Origin: Klebsiella grimontii
GTDB lineage: Bacteria; Pseudomonadota; Gammaproteobacteria; Enterobacterales; Enterobacteriaceae
NCBI RefSeq assembly: GCF_900200035.1
Contig: NZ_FZTC01000015.1
Location: 62,001 to 126,000, forward strand
Reading direction: 5' to 3'
DNA length: 64,000 nucleotides
A program made the position numbers and the translations under genes. The notes under the pieces were generated by a model, which was given only the letters and a program-made list of their open reading frames with translations, searched no databases and was not told the origin of the DNA. Shown one piece after another: positions 1-8,595 of this stretch. Numbering within the stretch: the first letter of the stretch is position 1; the number at the start of each line of letters is the position of its first letter.

Positions 1-1
1 A

Positions 2-772
2 ATACCGTCCACCTTTCTTGCGCTGCTGGTCACCTCCTTTTTTTACCTGTTCTGGGACAGAATCCGCCAGCAGGATCGGCTCTGTGACAATCCGGTTCAG
101 GTTAAGGCACGGACTGAGCGGGCTATCCCGCCCTATGCCGGTCGTTCGGTGCTGATCTTTATCGTTGGGCTGGTTGCGGTTCTGGCCTATGCGATTGTCA
201 CCAGTCCAAAATTAGGGCTGATTGCCCATCCGGTCATGAGCAGCGGGCAGGCGCGGGTAGGGGTGATGATGGGCGTTGCGCTGCTGATTGTGGTGTGCTG
301 CCGGGTTAACGTCCACAAGGTCCCGTCCGGCTCGGTGTTTAAAACCGGGATGACCTCCTGCATCTGTATCCTTGGCGTCGCCTGGCTGGGTTCCACCTTT
401 ATGGACAGTAATCAACAGTGGCTGCAAAGCGCGGTCTCGTCACATTTATTGGATTCGCCCATTATGTTGGCGCTCATCATTATGGCGGCATCATGTTTCT
501 TGTATTCGCAGGCGGCTTCAACAAAAATTTTATTCCCTGCCGCGCTGAGCATGGGCGTTGCTCCCGCTATTTTGGTCGCCTGCTTTCCGGCTACGGCTTC
601 TCTTTTTATTTTGCCAAATTACCCGACGTTACTGGCAGCGGTAGAGCTGGACGATACCGGCTCCACCAAACTGGGGCGACATATTATCGATCACCCTTTT
701 CTGCTGCCTGGCCTGGCATCGGTGCTGCTTTCTATTCTCTTCGCCGCGGGGCTGGCTCTTATAATTCGGTGA
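2..772 (+). CDS. C4-dicarboxylate transporter, Dcu family (C-terminal part, start outside window)
   Basis: The frame is open from the window edge to the stop, so only about the last 256 residues are present. It is very hydrophobic with repeated membrane segments. The stretch around 'FPATASLFILPNYPTLLAAV' followed by 'DDTGSTKLGRHI' matches the conserved C-terminal region of the DcuA/DcuB carriers, which exchange fumarate, malate or aspartate for succinate across the inner membrane during anaerobic growth. Which Dcu paralogue it is cannot be decided from this part. The gene is followed by the convergent ProC-like remnant, and no clear terminator was seen between them. Confidence 0.85.
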   Translation: MPSTFLALLVTSFFYLFWDRIRQQDRLCDNPVQVKARTERAIPPYAGRSVLIFIVGLVAVLAYAIVTSPKLGLIAHPVMSSGQARVGVMMGVALLIVVCCRVNVHKVPSGSVFKTGMTSCICILGVAWLGSTFMDSNQQWLQSAVSSHLLDSPIMLALIIMAASCFLYSQAASTKILFPAALSMGVAPAILVACFPATASLFILPNYPTLLAAVELDDTGSTKLGRHIIDHPFLLPGLASVLLSILFAAGLALIIR

Positions 773-773
773 A

Positions 774-1424
774 TCACGCCAATCTGGCCTGCGATAGGTT
801 GGGGAGCAGGCCGGTGATTATCTCTAAAACATGGCGAAAATTGTCACGTTTATTCGAGGGGGGCAGATGAGCCGTTTTCAGGGAGTTATCATTCCCGTGC
901 TGGTCAGAATTGTTGTAAAACCAAATAGAAATCACCGCTCAGACAGGGCCTTCGGTTGTTGAATCAAAATCCGATTCGTCGGCCGCCACTAAGAGCGGCC
1001 CTAACGAGGCAAACAGGCGCTGTATTTCTTCATCCGCTGCGGTGAGGATGACTGCGGATTGATTTATTCCATCACTATATGCCAGGCGTAATCTGACGCA
1101 GTTTGCAGGCTGGAATATCTCACGTAGGGTTCGGGACTGAATACCTGGTACAAGCGAAATCAGGGTGTGTGAATCGCGTAACCGCACACCGCGCGCGAGT
1201 TCATTTAAAGTATCAGGGTTAACGCTAATAATAATGACATCCGCTTCATCAATGACCGCCTGGTGATTGTCCAGGGTCCAGCAGGGAAATTTCCTTGCCA
1301 GCCTTTGAGCCCGTTCGCTGTTTGCCGGGGACAGAAACACCTGGGCGCCCGTTTCCGCCTGAAAGAATCCTGCGATCAGTTTTTCGCTTAACGCATCCAC
1401 GCCCAGAACGCCTATTCTTTTCAT
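774..1424 (-). pseudogene. Pyrroline-5-carboxylate reductase-like protein, C-terminal half degenerate
   Basis: The start at 1424 gives 'MKRIGVLG', a Rossmann NAD(P)-binding N-terminus with a purine-rich ribosome site (GGGGA) just upstream. The open frame stops at 939 after about 161 residues, whereas ProC-family enzymes have about 270 with a C-terminal dimerisation and catalytic domain. Reading on past the stop, the same frame stays open to 774 and contains helix-like text such as 'NFRHVLEIITGLLPNL'; a neighbouring frame reads 'SGDFY' near 930. This suggests one or two small indels, not a naturally short protein. The start lies directly behind the outer-membrane channel remnant. A functional single-domain oxidoreductase is not excluded. 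Confidence 0.5.
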
Positions 1425-1439
1425 TCGTCCCCCGGTTAC

Positions 1440-1801
1440 GTGCATGAGAGGCGGCGAGATGACGCTCCGCCACGATAATATCCGGTCTCCGGCGAAGCAG
1501 GTCGGCCGGCATCCCCACAGAGGCGATCTGCGCGGGCCTGGGCCATCCGCGCGGTTGCCTGAGCAAGATCCAGATTCTGCGCGAGTGCGTCAGACACCAA
1601 TGAACTCAACATCGGGTCGTTAAACCCTTCCCACCACACATCAAAACTGGCGATCCGCGAGGCGCTTCTTTGCTGGACGGCAGGCTGAGAGTGATAGTGC
1701 TTCAAAAGCGGTGCATCGGGACGATGATAATCCGGCCCAACGGCACAGCCCGCCAGTAAGCCAGCCGTGACGGCCAGGACAAGAGTACGCAGGAGAAACA
1801 T
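1440..1801 (-). pseudogene. RND outer-membrane channel lipoprotein (NodT/OprM type), internally deleted remnant
   Basis: The first 90 or so residues are a normal start for this family: a lipoprotein signal with the lipobox 'LLAGC', then 'VGPDYHRPD', 'WWEGFNDPML' and 'NLDLAQATARMAQAR'. At about 1550 the frame jumps. In the adjacent frame the DNA encodes 'GMPADLLRRRPDI' and 'AERHLAASHA', which belong about 250 residues further on in intact channels. The centre of the gene is therefore deleted, the junction is out of frame, and the end is lost against the ProC-like gene. It is transcribed divergently from tetR and the pump operon and was presumably the third component of that efflux system. Confidence 0.85.
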
Positions 1802-1828
1802 GATGTGCCTTGAGTCAACTGTGATTTG

Positions 1829-1850
1829 TGACTACATTACCAAATGGTCA
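1829..1850. promoter_or_regulatory. Probable TetR operator between the channel remnant and tetR
   Basis: A 22-bp imperfect palindrome with outer arms TGACTA and TGGTCA lies between the divergent channel remnant and the tetR gene. A related palindrome with perfect 6-bp arms (TGACCA/TGGTCA) sits at 2508-2529. The reverse complement of this site matches that one at about 15 of 22 positions. TetR repressors usually bind such sites near their own gene. Binding itself is inferred. Confidence 0.6.
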
Positions 1851-1889
1851 CAAGTTGTCAATCGGGGCCTTCTGGGCTAAGCTGGAAAA

Positions 1890-2510
1890 ATGACAAAATA
1901 CACAAATGCACACTCCTCACGGGGACCGTCGGACCATTGCGTCCGCGATCGGATTGTGGAAGCCGCTACGGAGCACTTCGGGTATTTCGGCTACGAGAAG
2001 ACCACCGTGTCAGATCTGGCGAAAACGATTGGTTTTTCAAAAGCCTATATATACAAATTTTTCGATTCAAAACAGGCGATTGGAGAAGTCATTTGTGCTA
2101 ACAGGCTGGCGAAAATCTCTGAGGTCGTCAATGACGCGATTGCCGATGCGCCTACCGCCTCCGAAAAGCTGAGGCGGTTATTGAACGCGCTGATCGAAGC
2201 CGGTAACGATCTGTTCTTCCACGATCGCAAGCTTTATGACATTGCTGCCGTTGCCTCCCGGGAGCGCTGGCCTTCCGCCGCCGTCTATCAGCAGCAGCTG
2301 CGACAGCTAATACAGCACATCATTCAGGAAGGTCGGCAGGCGGGGGAGTTTGAACGCAAAACCCCGCTGGACGAGACCGCTGATGCCATCTGTCTGGTCA
2401 TGCAGCCTTATATTTGCCCTTTACAGCTGCAATTTAACCTCGATACCGCACCCACTGCGGCCGTCCTGCTCTCCTCATTAATACTCAGAAGTTTAGCAAT
2501 CCAAAAGTGA
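1890..2510 (+). CDS. TetR/AcrR-family transcriptional repressor
   Basis: 206 residues. The N-terminal helix-turn-helix is clear: 'RIVEAATEHFGYFGYEKTTV' leads into 'DLAKTIGFSKAYIYKFFDSK', the standard TetR recognition helix. The variable C-terminal ligand-binding part (about residues 70-200) identifies no ligand. It probably represses the RND operon that follows and the divergent channel gene, given the paired palindromes on either side. Its stop codon lies inside the second palindrome. The inducer is unknown and is likely a pump substrate. Confidence 0.9.
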   Translation: MTKYTNAHSSRGPSDHCVRDRIVEAATEHFGYFGYEKTTVSDLAKTIGFSKAYIYKFFDSKQAIGEVICANRLAKISEVVNDAIADAPTASEKLRRLLNALIEAGNDLFFHDRKLYDIAAVASRERWPSAAVYQQQLRQLIQHIIQEGRQAGEFERKTPLDETADAICLVMQPYICPLQLQFNLDTAPTAAVLLSSLILRSLAIQK

Positions 2511-2529
2511 CCATTGACTTAATTGGTCA
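2508..2529. promoter_or_regulatory. Probable TetR operator before the RND adaptor gene
   Basis: A 22-bp palindrome with perfect outer arms TGACCA and TGGTCA overlaps the tetR stop codon and ends 49 bp before the adaptor start. It contains TTGACT, which could serve as a -35 element, so a bound repressor would block a promoter for the pump genes. It is related in sequence to the palindrome at 1829-1850. Confidence 0.6.
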
Positions 2530-2578
2530 CATGAAAGAGTATGGTTCAACTGTCCTGTCAAAATGTTTAAGGAACTCC

Positions 2579-3688
2579 ATGCTCAGGCTCAAATCAGCCC
2601 CTCTTGCCGTTTGCCTGCTGCCGTTTGCCCTCGCGGCCTGCGGTGACGTTTCCGGCACAGACGATCCCCGCACTCAGCCTCCTCTGGTCAGGTCTGCGAC
2701 CGTAGTGAGTGCGATGGATGCCTCCCGCGCGTTTACCGGCGTTGTTGTCGCCCGCGTTCAAAGCGATCTCGGTTTCAGAGTGCAGGGCAAAATTCTTGAA
2801 CGTCTCGTCGATACCGGTCAGAACGTCAAGCGCGGCCAGCCGTTGATGCGTCTGGATCCCGTGGACCTCGGCCTGCAGGCGCAGGCTCAGCAACAGGCTG
2901 TCGCGGCCGCACGGGCCCGCGCAAAACAAGCTGCGGCGGATGAGGCGCGTTACCGCGGTCTGGTCGCGGCAGGGGCGGTGTCGGCATCGGCCTACGACCA
3001 GATTAAGGCGGCCGCCGATACGGCCAAAGCTGAACTCAATGCGGCTCAGGCCCAGGCGAATGTGGCGCAAAACGCCACGGGCTACACAGTGCTGCTGGCC
3101 GACGCCGACGGCGTGGTTATGGAGACTCTGGCTGAACCCGGTCAGGTGGTTAGCGCCGGTCAGCCGGTGGTTCGTCTGGCCAGAGCGGGCCAGCGCGAGG
3201 CCAGCGTGCAGTTACCCGAAACGTTACGTCCGGCTCCCGCAAGCGAGGCCGAGGCCATGTTGTACGGCACCGGTAAACAGACGGTCCCGGCGAAACTGCG
3301 TCTCCTTTCCGATGCGGCCGATCCGGTCACCCGCACCTTCGAGGCGAGATATGTGCTTGAAGGGGCGCTGGCGAATGCGCCGCTGGGATCCACCGTGACG
3401 CTGCACATTGCAGACGGTAAATTACCGAACCAGGTTATGCAGGTGCCATTAGCCTCCCTCTACGATCCGGGCAAAGGGCCGGGCGTCTGGCAGATTTCAG
3501 GTCAGCCAGCCAAAGTGTCGTGGCGGTCCGTTCAGGTGCTGGGATTGAGTGATGATGCGGCGCAGGTATCCGGTAATCTCCAGCCTGGCGAGAAGGTGGT
3601 CGCGCTCGGGGCGCATCTGCTGCATGACGGTGAGGCCGTACGCATGGCTGTACAGAACGATGCCAGCGTCGCCGGGAGTCGGCCATGA
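2579..3688 (+). CDS. RND efflux periplasmic adaptor lipoprotein (MFP/HlyD family)
   Basis: I chose the ATG at 2579 because it gives a clean lipoprotein signal ending in 'FALAAC' (Cys at about residue 21), and an AAGGA site precedes it; an upstream GTG at 2507 would bury the signal. The mature protein has the usual layout: a barrel/lipoyl half ('DLGFRVQGKILERLVDTGQ'), an Ala/Gln-rich alpha-hairpin (about 105-165), the second lipoyl half ('LAEPGQVVSAGQPVVRLA') and C-terminal barrel domains. It would link the inner-membrane pump to an outer-membrane channel. Its stop overlaps the pump start by 4 bp (ATGA), so translation is probably coupled. Confidence 0.92.
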   Translation: MLRLKSAPLAVCLLPFALAACGDVSGTDDPRTQPPLVRSATVVSAMDASRAFTGVVVARVQSDLGFRVQGKILERLVDTGQNVKRGQPLMRLDPVDLGLQAQAQQQAVAAARARAKQAAADEARYRGLVAAGAVSASAYDQIKAAADTAKAELNAAQAQANVAQNATGYTVLLADADGVVMETLAEPGQVVSAGQPVVRLARAGQREASVQLPETLRPAPASEAEAMLYGTGKQTVPAKLRLLSDAADPVTRTFEARYVLEGALANAPLGSTVTLHIADGKLPNQVMQVPLASLYDPGKGPGVWQISGQPAKVSWRSVQVLGLSDDAAQVSGNLQPGEKVVALGAHLLHDGEAVRMAVQNDASVAGSRP

Positions 3689-6600
3689 GCGACGGCAAAT
3701 TCAATCTTTCAGCGCTGGCCGTTCGCGAGCGTTCCATCACGCTGTTCCTCATTATCCTGATTACCGTGGCCGGGGTTTTGTCGTTTTTCGAACTGGGGCG
3801 CGCGGAAGACCCGCCGTTTACCGTCAAGCAGATGACGATTATTTCTGCCTGGCCGGGCGCTACCGCGCAGGAGATGCAGGATCAGGTTGCTGAACCGCTT
3901 GAAAAGCGGATGCAGGAGCTCAAGTGGTATGACCGTAGTGAAACCTACACCCGTCCCGGTCTGGCTTATACCATGCTGTCACTGCAGGACAGCACGCCGC
4001 CTTCACAGGTGCAGGAAGAGTTCTATCAGGCGCGCAAGAAGCTCGGCGATGAGGCCAAAAACCTGCCGGCAGGCGTTATCGGACCGATGTTCAATGACGA
4101 ATTTTCCGACGTCACCTTCGCGCTCTTTGCGCTGAAGGCGAAAGGAGAGCCACAGCGGCTGCTGGTTCGCGATGCGGAATCGCTGCGTCAGCGTCTTCTG
4201 CACGTGCCGGGGGTGAAGAAGGTCAATATTATCGGCGAACAGGCCGAACGCATCTTTGTTTCGTTCTCGCATGACCGGCTGGCCACGCTGGGCGTTTCCC
4301 CTCAGGATATTTTCTCCGCCCTTAACAGCCAGAACGTCCTGACGCCCGCTGGATCGATTGACACTAAAGGACCGCAGGTCTTTATTCGCCTGGATGGCGC
4401 TTTTGACAAACTGGAGAAAATCCGCGAAACCCCCATTGTTGTCCAGGGCCGGACCCTGCAGCTATCGGACGTGGCGACCGTTGAGCGGGGTTACGAAGAT
4501 CCGGCAACCTTCCAGATCCGCAACCAGGGGGAAACGGCGCTGCTGCTGGGCATCGTGATGCGGGACGGCTGGAACGGGCTGGATCTGGGTAAGGCGCTGG
4601 ATGCGGAAACGGCCAAAATTAATGCGGGTATGCCGCTCGGCATGACCCTGACCAAGGTCACCGACCAGTCGGTCAACATCAGCTCCGCCGTTGACGAGTT
4701 TATGATCAAGTTCTTTGTCGCGCTGCTGGTGGTGATGGTGGTCTGTTTCGTCAGCATGGGGTGGCGCGTGGGCGTAGTGGTCGCCGCTGCCGTACCGTTA
4801 ACGCTGGCGATTGTCTTCGTGGTGATGGAAGCTTCCGGTAAAAACTTTGACCGTATCACCCTGGGCTCGCTGATCCTGGCGCTCGGGCTGCTGGTCGATG
4901 ATGCCATCATCGCCATCGAAATGATGGTGGTGAAAATGGAAGAGGGCTACGACCGCATCAAAGCCTCCGCCTATGCCTGGAGCCACACCGCCGCCCCGAT
5001 GCTCGCCGGTACGCTGGTCACCGCCGTTGGTTTCATGCCTAACGGTTTTGCCCAGTCCACCGCCGGCGAATATACCAGCAACATGTTCTGGATCGTCGGT
5101 ATCGCCCTTATTGCCTCCTGGATTGTCGCGGTGGTGTTTACGCCTTATCTGGGCGTGAAGATGCTGCCCGATATCAAAAAGGTAGAGGGGGGACACGCAG
5201 CGATTTACAACACCCGTCATTACAACCGTTTTCGCCGGTTGCTGGCCTGGGTTATCGCGCGCAAGTGGATCGTAGCGGGTACCGTGATTGCCGTCTTTAC
5301 GGTCGCGATACTCGGCATGGGGCTGGTGAAAAAACAATTTTTCCCCACCTCCGACCGTCCTGAGGTGCTGGTTGAAGTGCAGATGCCCTATGGCACCGCT
5401 ATCGAGCAGACCAATGCCACCGCGGCGAAAATCGAAGCCTGGCTGAGAAAGCAGAAAGAGGCAAAAATCGTCACCTCCTACATCGGGCAGGGGGCGCCGC
5501 GTTTCTTTCTGGCCATGGCCCCCGAGCTGCCTGACCCGTCATTTGCGAAAATAGTCGTGCTGACGGACAACCCGGAAGCCCGCGAGGCGCTTAAGTTCAG
5601 ACTGCGTGAAGCGGTGGCCGGTGGGCTGACGCCCGAGGCGCGCGTGCGCGTGACCCAGCTGGTGTTTGGTCCCTATTCACCCTATCCGGTGGCTTACCGC
5701 GTCATGGGGCCTGACCCTACCACGCTGCGCGAAATCGCAGATAAGGTCGAAAAAGTGATGCAGGCCAGTCCAATGATGAGAACCGTCAACACCGACTGGG
5801 GGCCGCGAGTACCGGCGCTGCACTTCACGCTCAATCAGGATCGCCTGCAGGCGGTGGGGCTGACCTCGAATGCGGCCGCGCAGCAGCTTCAGTTCCTGCT
5901 TTCAGGGATTCCGATCACCTCGGTACGGGAAGATATCCGTTCGGTACAGGTCATGGGACGCGCGGCGGGGGATATCCGGCTTGACCCGGCAAAAATTGCC
6001 GGCTTTACCCTGGTGGGGGCTGCCGGGCAGCGCATTCCGCTGTCTCAGATTGGCGAGGTTGAGGTGCAAATGGAAGAGCCGGTTATGCGCCGTCGCGATC
6101 GTATACCGACCATAACTGTCAGGGGAGATATAGCCGAAAATCTGCAGCCGCCGGATGTTTCTACCGCCATCACGAAGGCGCTGCAGCCGGTCATCTATAC
6201 GCTGCCGGACGGATACCGCATCGAGCAGGCGGGTTCGATCGAAGAGTCCGGGAAAGCCACCAAAGCGATGGTGCCGCTGTTCCCTATCATGATTGCCATG
6301 ACGCTGTTGATTATCATCCTGCAGGTGCGGTCGATGGCGGCGATGGTGATGGTCTTCCTCACCGCGCCGCTGGGGCTGATTGGGGTGGTGCCAACGCTGC
6401 TGCTCTTCAACCAGCCTTTTGGCATCAATACCCTCGTCGGGCTGATTGCGCTGTCCGGCATTCTGATGCGCAACACCCTGATCCTGATAGGCCAGATCCA
6501 TCACAACGAGCAGGAGGGGCTGGCACCCTTCCATGCGGTGGTGGAGGCAACGGTGCAGCGGGCTAGACCAGTATTGCTGACGGCGATGGCGGCCATACTG

Positions 6601-6774
6601 GCGTTTATCCCGCTGACGCACTCGGTGTTCTGGGGGACGCTGGCCTACACGCTGATTGGCGGGACGTTTGGCGGCACCATTATCACGCTGGTGTTCCTGC
6701 CCGCCATGTATGCCATCTGGTTCAAAATACGTCCTGATACGCAGAAACCTGCGGAACCGCAGGCTGCAGTTTGA
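3685..6774 (+). CDS. RND multidrug efflux transporter (AcrB/HAE1-like, 1029 aa)
   Basis: The length and layout are typical of proton-driven RND pumps: an N-terminal membrane helix ('ITLFLIILITVAGVLSFF'), a large periplasmic loop, a block of helices from about residue 335, a second periplasmic loop, and a final helix block from about 850. The helix-4 motif 'LVDDAIIAIEMM' carries the paired aspartates of the proton relay. The text is nearer to the less studied MexK/TriC-like branch than to AcrB, a judgement by eye. It follows the adaptor with a 4-bp overlap. Because its own channel gene is a remnant, it would need TolC or another channel to work. Confidence 0.92.
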   Translation: MSDGKFNLSALAVRERSITLFLIILITVAGVLSFFELGRAEDPPFTVKQMTIISAWPGATAQEMQDQVAEPLEKRMQELKWYDRSETYTRPGLAYTMLSLQDSTPPSQVQEEFYQARKKLGDEAKNLPAGVIGPMFNDEFSDVTFALFALKAKGEPQRLLVRDAESLRQRLLHVPGVKKVNIIGEQAERIFVSFSHDRLATLGVSPQDIFSALNSQNVLTPAGSIDTKGPQVFIRLDGAFDKLEKIRETPIVVQGRTLQLSDVATVERGYEDPATFQIRNQGETALLLGIVMRDGWNGLDLGKALDAETAKINAGMPLGMTLTKVTDQSVNISSAVDEFMIKFFVALLVVMVVCFVSMGWRVGVVVAAAVPLTLAIVFVVMEASGKNFDRITLGSLILALGLLVDDAIIAIEMMVVKMEEGYDRIKASAYAWSHTAAPMLAGTLVTAVGFMPNGFAQSTAGEYTSNMFWIVGIALIASWIVAVVFTPYLGVKMLPDIKKVEGGHAAIYNTRHYNRFRRLLAWVIARKWIVAGTVIAVFTVAILGMGLVKKQFFPTSDRPEVLVEVQMPYGTAIEQTNATAAKIEAWLRKQKEAKIVTSYIGQGAPRFFLAMAPELPDPSFAKIVVLTDNPEAREALKFRLREAVAGGLTPEARVRVTQLVFGPYSPYPVAYRVMGPDPTTLREIADKVEKVMQASPMMRTVNTDWGPRVPALHFTLNQDRLQAVGLTSNAAAQQLQFLLSGIPITSVREDIRSVQVMGRAAGDIRLDPAKIAGFTLVGAAGQRIPLSQIGEVEVQMEEPVMRRRDRIPTITVRGDIAENLQPPDVSTAITKALQPVIYTLPDGYRIEQAGSIEESGKATKAMVPLFPIMIAMTLLIIILQVRSMAAMVMVFLTAPLGLIGVVPTLLLFNQPFGINTLVGLIALSGILMRNTLILIGQIHHNEQEGLAPFHAVVEATVQRARPVLLTAMAAILAFIPLTHSVFWGTLAYTLIGGTFGGTIITLVFLPAMYAIWFKIRPDTQKPAEPQAAV

Positions 6775-6855
6775 CCGTGATGCACTAAAGAAAGGGTCGC
6801 CAGACGACGTTCCGGTGGCCCTGAAAATATCGACCCGAATGATGAGGATTTAACG

Positions 6856-8142
6856 ATGGCTCTCGAAAGGCGAAAGCGAATAGTCGTAACCGGATGCGGC
6901 ATGATCGGCCCTCTGGGATGCGATACAGAGATAGCCTGGCGCAGGCTTCTTAAGGGCCAATCGGGGATAAGGCGTCTTTCGCCAGACGTCAGTGACGGAA
7001 CCGGTGTCGCTGTCGCAGGCCTGGTACCTTCTGTTGTCGAAGATCCTGAAGCCGGCTATGACCCGGAGCGGTTTATACCGACAAAAGAGCGAAAGAAAAT
7101 GGACCGTTTCATTGAGTTTGCGCTCATGGCGGCCGAGGAAGCGCTGACGCAGGCAGGCTGGCGCCCGGTGGATGATGACTCGCAGCAACGCACAGCAACC
7201 ATTATCGCATCCGGTGTGGGAGGGTTTGGCGCGATTGCTGATGCGGTAAGGACTACCGATACGCGCGGCCCACGGCGACTATCGCCGTTCACTGCGCCCT
7301 CTTTTCTCGCCAATATGGCTGCAGGCCATATCTCGATCCGACATGGTTTCAGGGGGCCGCTTGGCGCGCCGATCACAGCATGTGCGGCAGGCGTGCAGGC
7401 GATTGGCGATGCGGCCCGGCTTATCAGAAGCGGCGAAGCTGATATCGCCATTTGTGGGGGTACGGAGGCCGCAATCGATCGCGTTACCCTGGGGTGCTTT
7501 GCCGCGGCGCGTGCGCTCTCCACCGGGTTTTCGGAAAACCCGGCTGAAGCGTCAAGACCCTTCGATCGCGATCGGGACGGGTTTGTTATGGCGGAAGGTG
7601 CCGGGTTATTAGTGATTGAATCTCTTGAGCACGCGCTTGCGCGCGGCACGACCCCTCTGGCTGAACTGGTGGGATATGGCACCAGCGCCGATGCATGGCA
7701 TCTTACCGCCGGGCCGGAAGACGGTAGCGGCGCACGTCGGGCAATTGAACTGGCTTTGGCTCAGGCGCAGGTGAAGGCCGATGAGATCCAGCACATCAAC
7801 GCCCATGCCACCTCAACGCAGGTAGGAGACAAAGGCGAACTGGCGGCCATCAGGTCTGTGTTCGGTGGGGGATCGGCTGTCGCTATCAGTTCGACAAAAT
7901 CTGCCACCGGCCATCTGCTGGGGGCCGCAGGGGGTGTTGAGGCCATATTTACCGTGCTTGCCTTACGCGATCAGGTTATACCGCCGACGTTGAATCTGCA
8001 TCATCCGGATGAGGCGGGGCAGGGCCTGGATCTTGTCGCGTTAAAGGCCCGTCCTGCTGCTATAACCTATGCATTATCAAACGGTTTTGGTTTCGGTGGC
8101 GTCAATGCGAGTCTTCTGTTTCGTCGCTGGGAAACGACGTGA
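6856..8142 (+). CDS. 3-oxoacyl-ACP synthase II paralogue (FabF-like), first copy
   Basis: 428 residues covering a full KAS II fold. The catalytic triad is present: Cys176 in 'TACAAG', His317 in 'INAHATSTQVGDKGE', and Lys348/His353 in 'STKSATGHLLGAAGG'. The glycine-rich end 'ALSNGFGFGGVNASLLFRRW' is also standard. GAGG precedes the ATG. The gene follows the RND pump after 81 bp in the same direction and may belong to that operon. It is not the housekeeping fabF, which normally lies in the fab cluster. A second, clearly related copy is at 10956-12227. Extra KAS enzymes can serve a dedicated lipid pathway or confer resistance to KAS inhibitors; which applies here is unknown. Confidence 0.9.
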   Translation: MALERRKRIVVTGCGMIGPLGCDTEIAWRRLLKGQSGIRRLSPDVSDGTGVAVAGLVPSVVEDPEAGYDPERFIPTKERKKMDRFIEFALMAAEEALTQAGWRPVDDDSQQRTATIIASGVGGFGAIADAVRTTDTRGPRRLSPFTAPSFLANMAAGHISIRHGFRGPLGAPITACAAGVQAIGDAARLIRSGEADIAICGGTEAAIDRVTLGCFAAARALSTGFSENPAEASRPFDRDRDGFVMAEGAGLLVIESLEHALARGTTPLAELVGYGTSADAWHLTAGPEDGSGARRAIELALAQAQVKADEIQHINAHATSTQVGDKGELAAIRSVFGGGSAVAISSTKSATGHLLGAAGGVEAIFTVLALRDQVIPPTLNLHHPDEAGQGLDLVALKARPAAITYALSNGFGFGGVNASLLFRRWETT

Positions 8143-8595
8143 TGGCGTGCCACGACTTAATCCTGAAGCGTTTATTGATAAGAGCCCGGGGGAGTCGTTT
8201 TTATTTTGGCCATTTGGTTCTTATCATCATAATTCAGCTTTATTTTTTTGTTGTCCGTATCGTCTACAGATCAACGCCTGAATAAAGATATTGGCCTCAG
8301 TGCCCAACGCTAATTTCTGCATAATATAATAAAAGCTGTACTATTAACCACTGTCGCCACTGGCAGTGGTTTTTTTTATGGAAAAATATCGGTTAACCCT
8401 AAAGTCAAATAATGTCTTATTTGCTGTATAACAGGCATTCTTAGGGCGAGTGGCGATCTTAAAGCGTGGTTCACCTTTTCCAACAATGATTTGCAATGGA
8501 TTGCTAAGCCAGCTTCTGACCATCGATTCTTCTAAAGAATGTGCATTTTGCCGCCGCTCAGGCAGGTACCGCTTTCGTCATCATCGGCAGCCACG
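8143..8595. other. Intergenic stretch with a terminator and no convincing gene
   Basis: About 450 bp between the first FabF-like gene and the convergent dehydrogenase gene. It holds the terminator at 8346-8377. One frame at 8452-8535 reads 'AWFTFSNNDLQWIAKP', faintly like the N-terminus of a Tn3-family transposase, but it is too short to call. Nothing else was recognised. Confidence 0.5.
8346..8377 (+). terminator. Rho-independent terminator
   Basis: The arms AACCACTG and CAGTGGTT pair perfectly (8 bp) around a 10-nt loop and are followed by a run of T. It lies about 200 bp downstream of the first FabF-like gene and would end the pump/FabF transcript. Confidence 0.8.

Noticed and set aside
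4798..5337. Long antisense frames inside the RND pump, proBA, the ABC permease and phn genes
   Set aside because: They are shadows of GC-rich coding strands with His/Arg/Gln-rich text and no ribosome sites.
8452..8535. Frame reading 'AWFTFSNNDLQWIAKP', recalling the N-terminus of a Tn3-family transposase
   Set aside because: Only about 28 codons, no inverted repeats or further transposase text around it. Too weak to call a mobile element.
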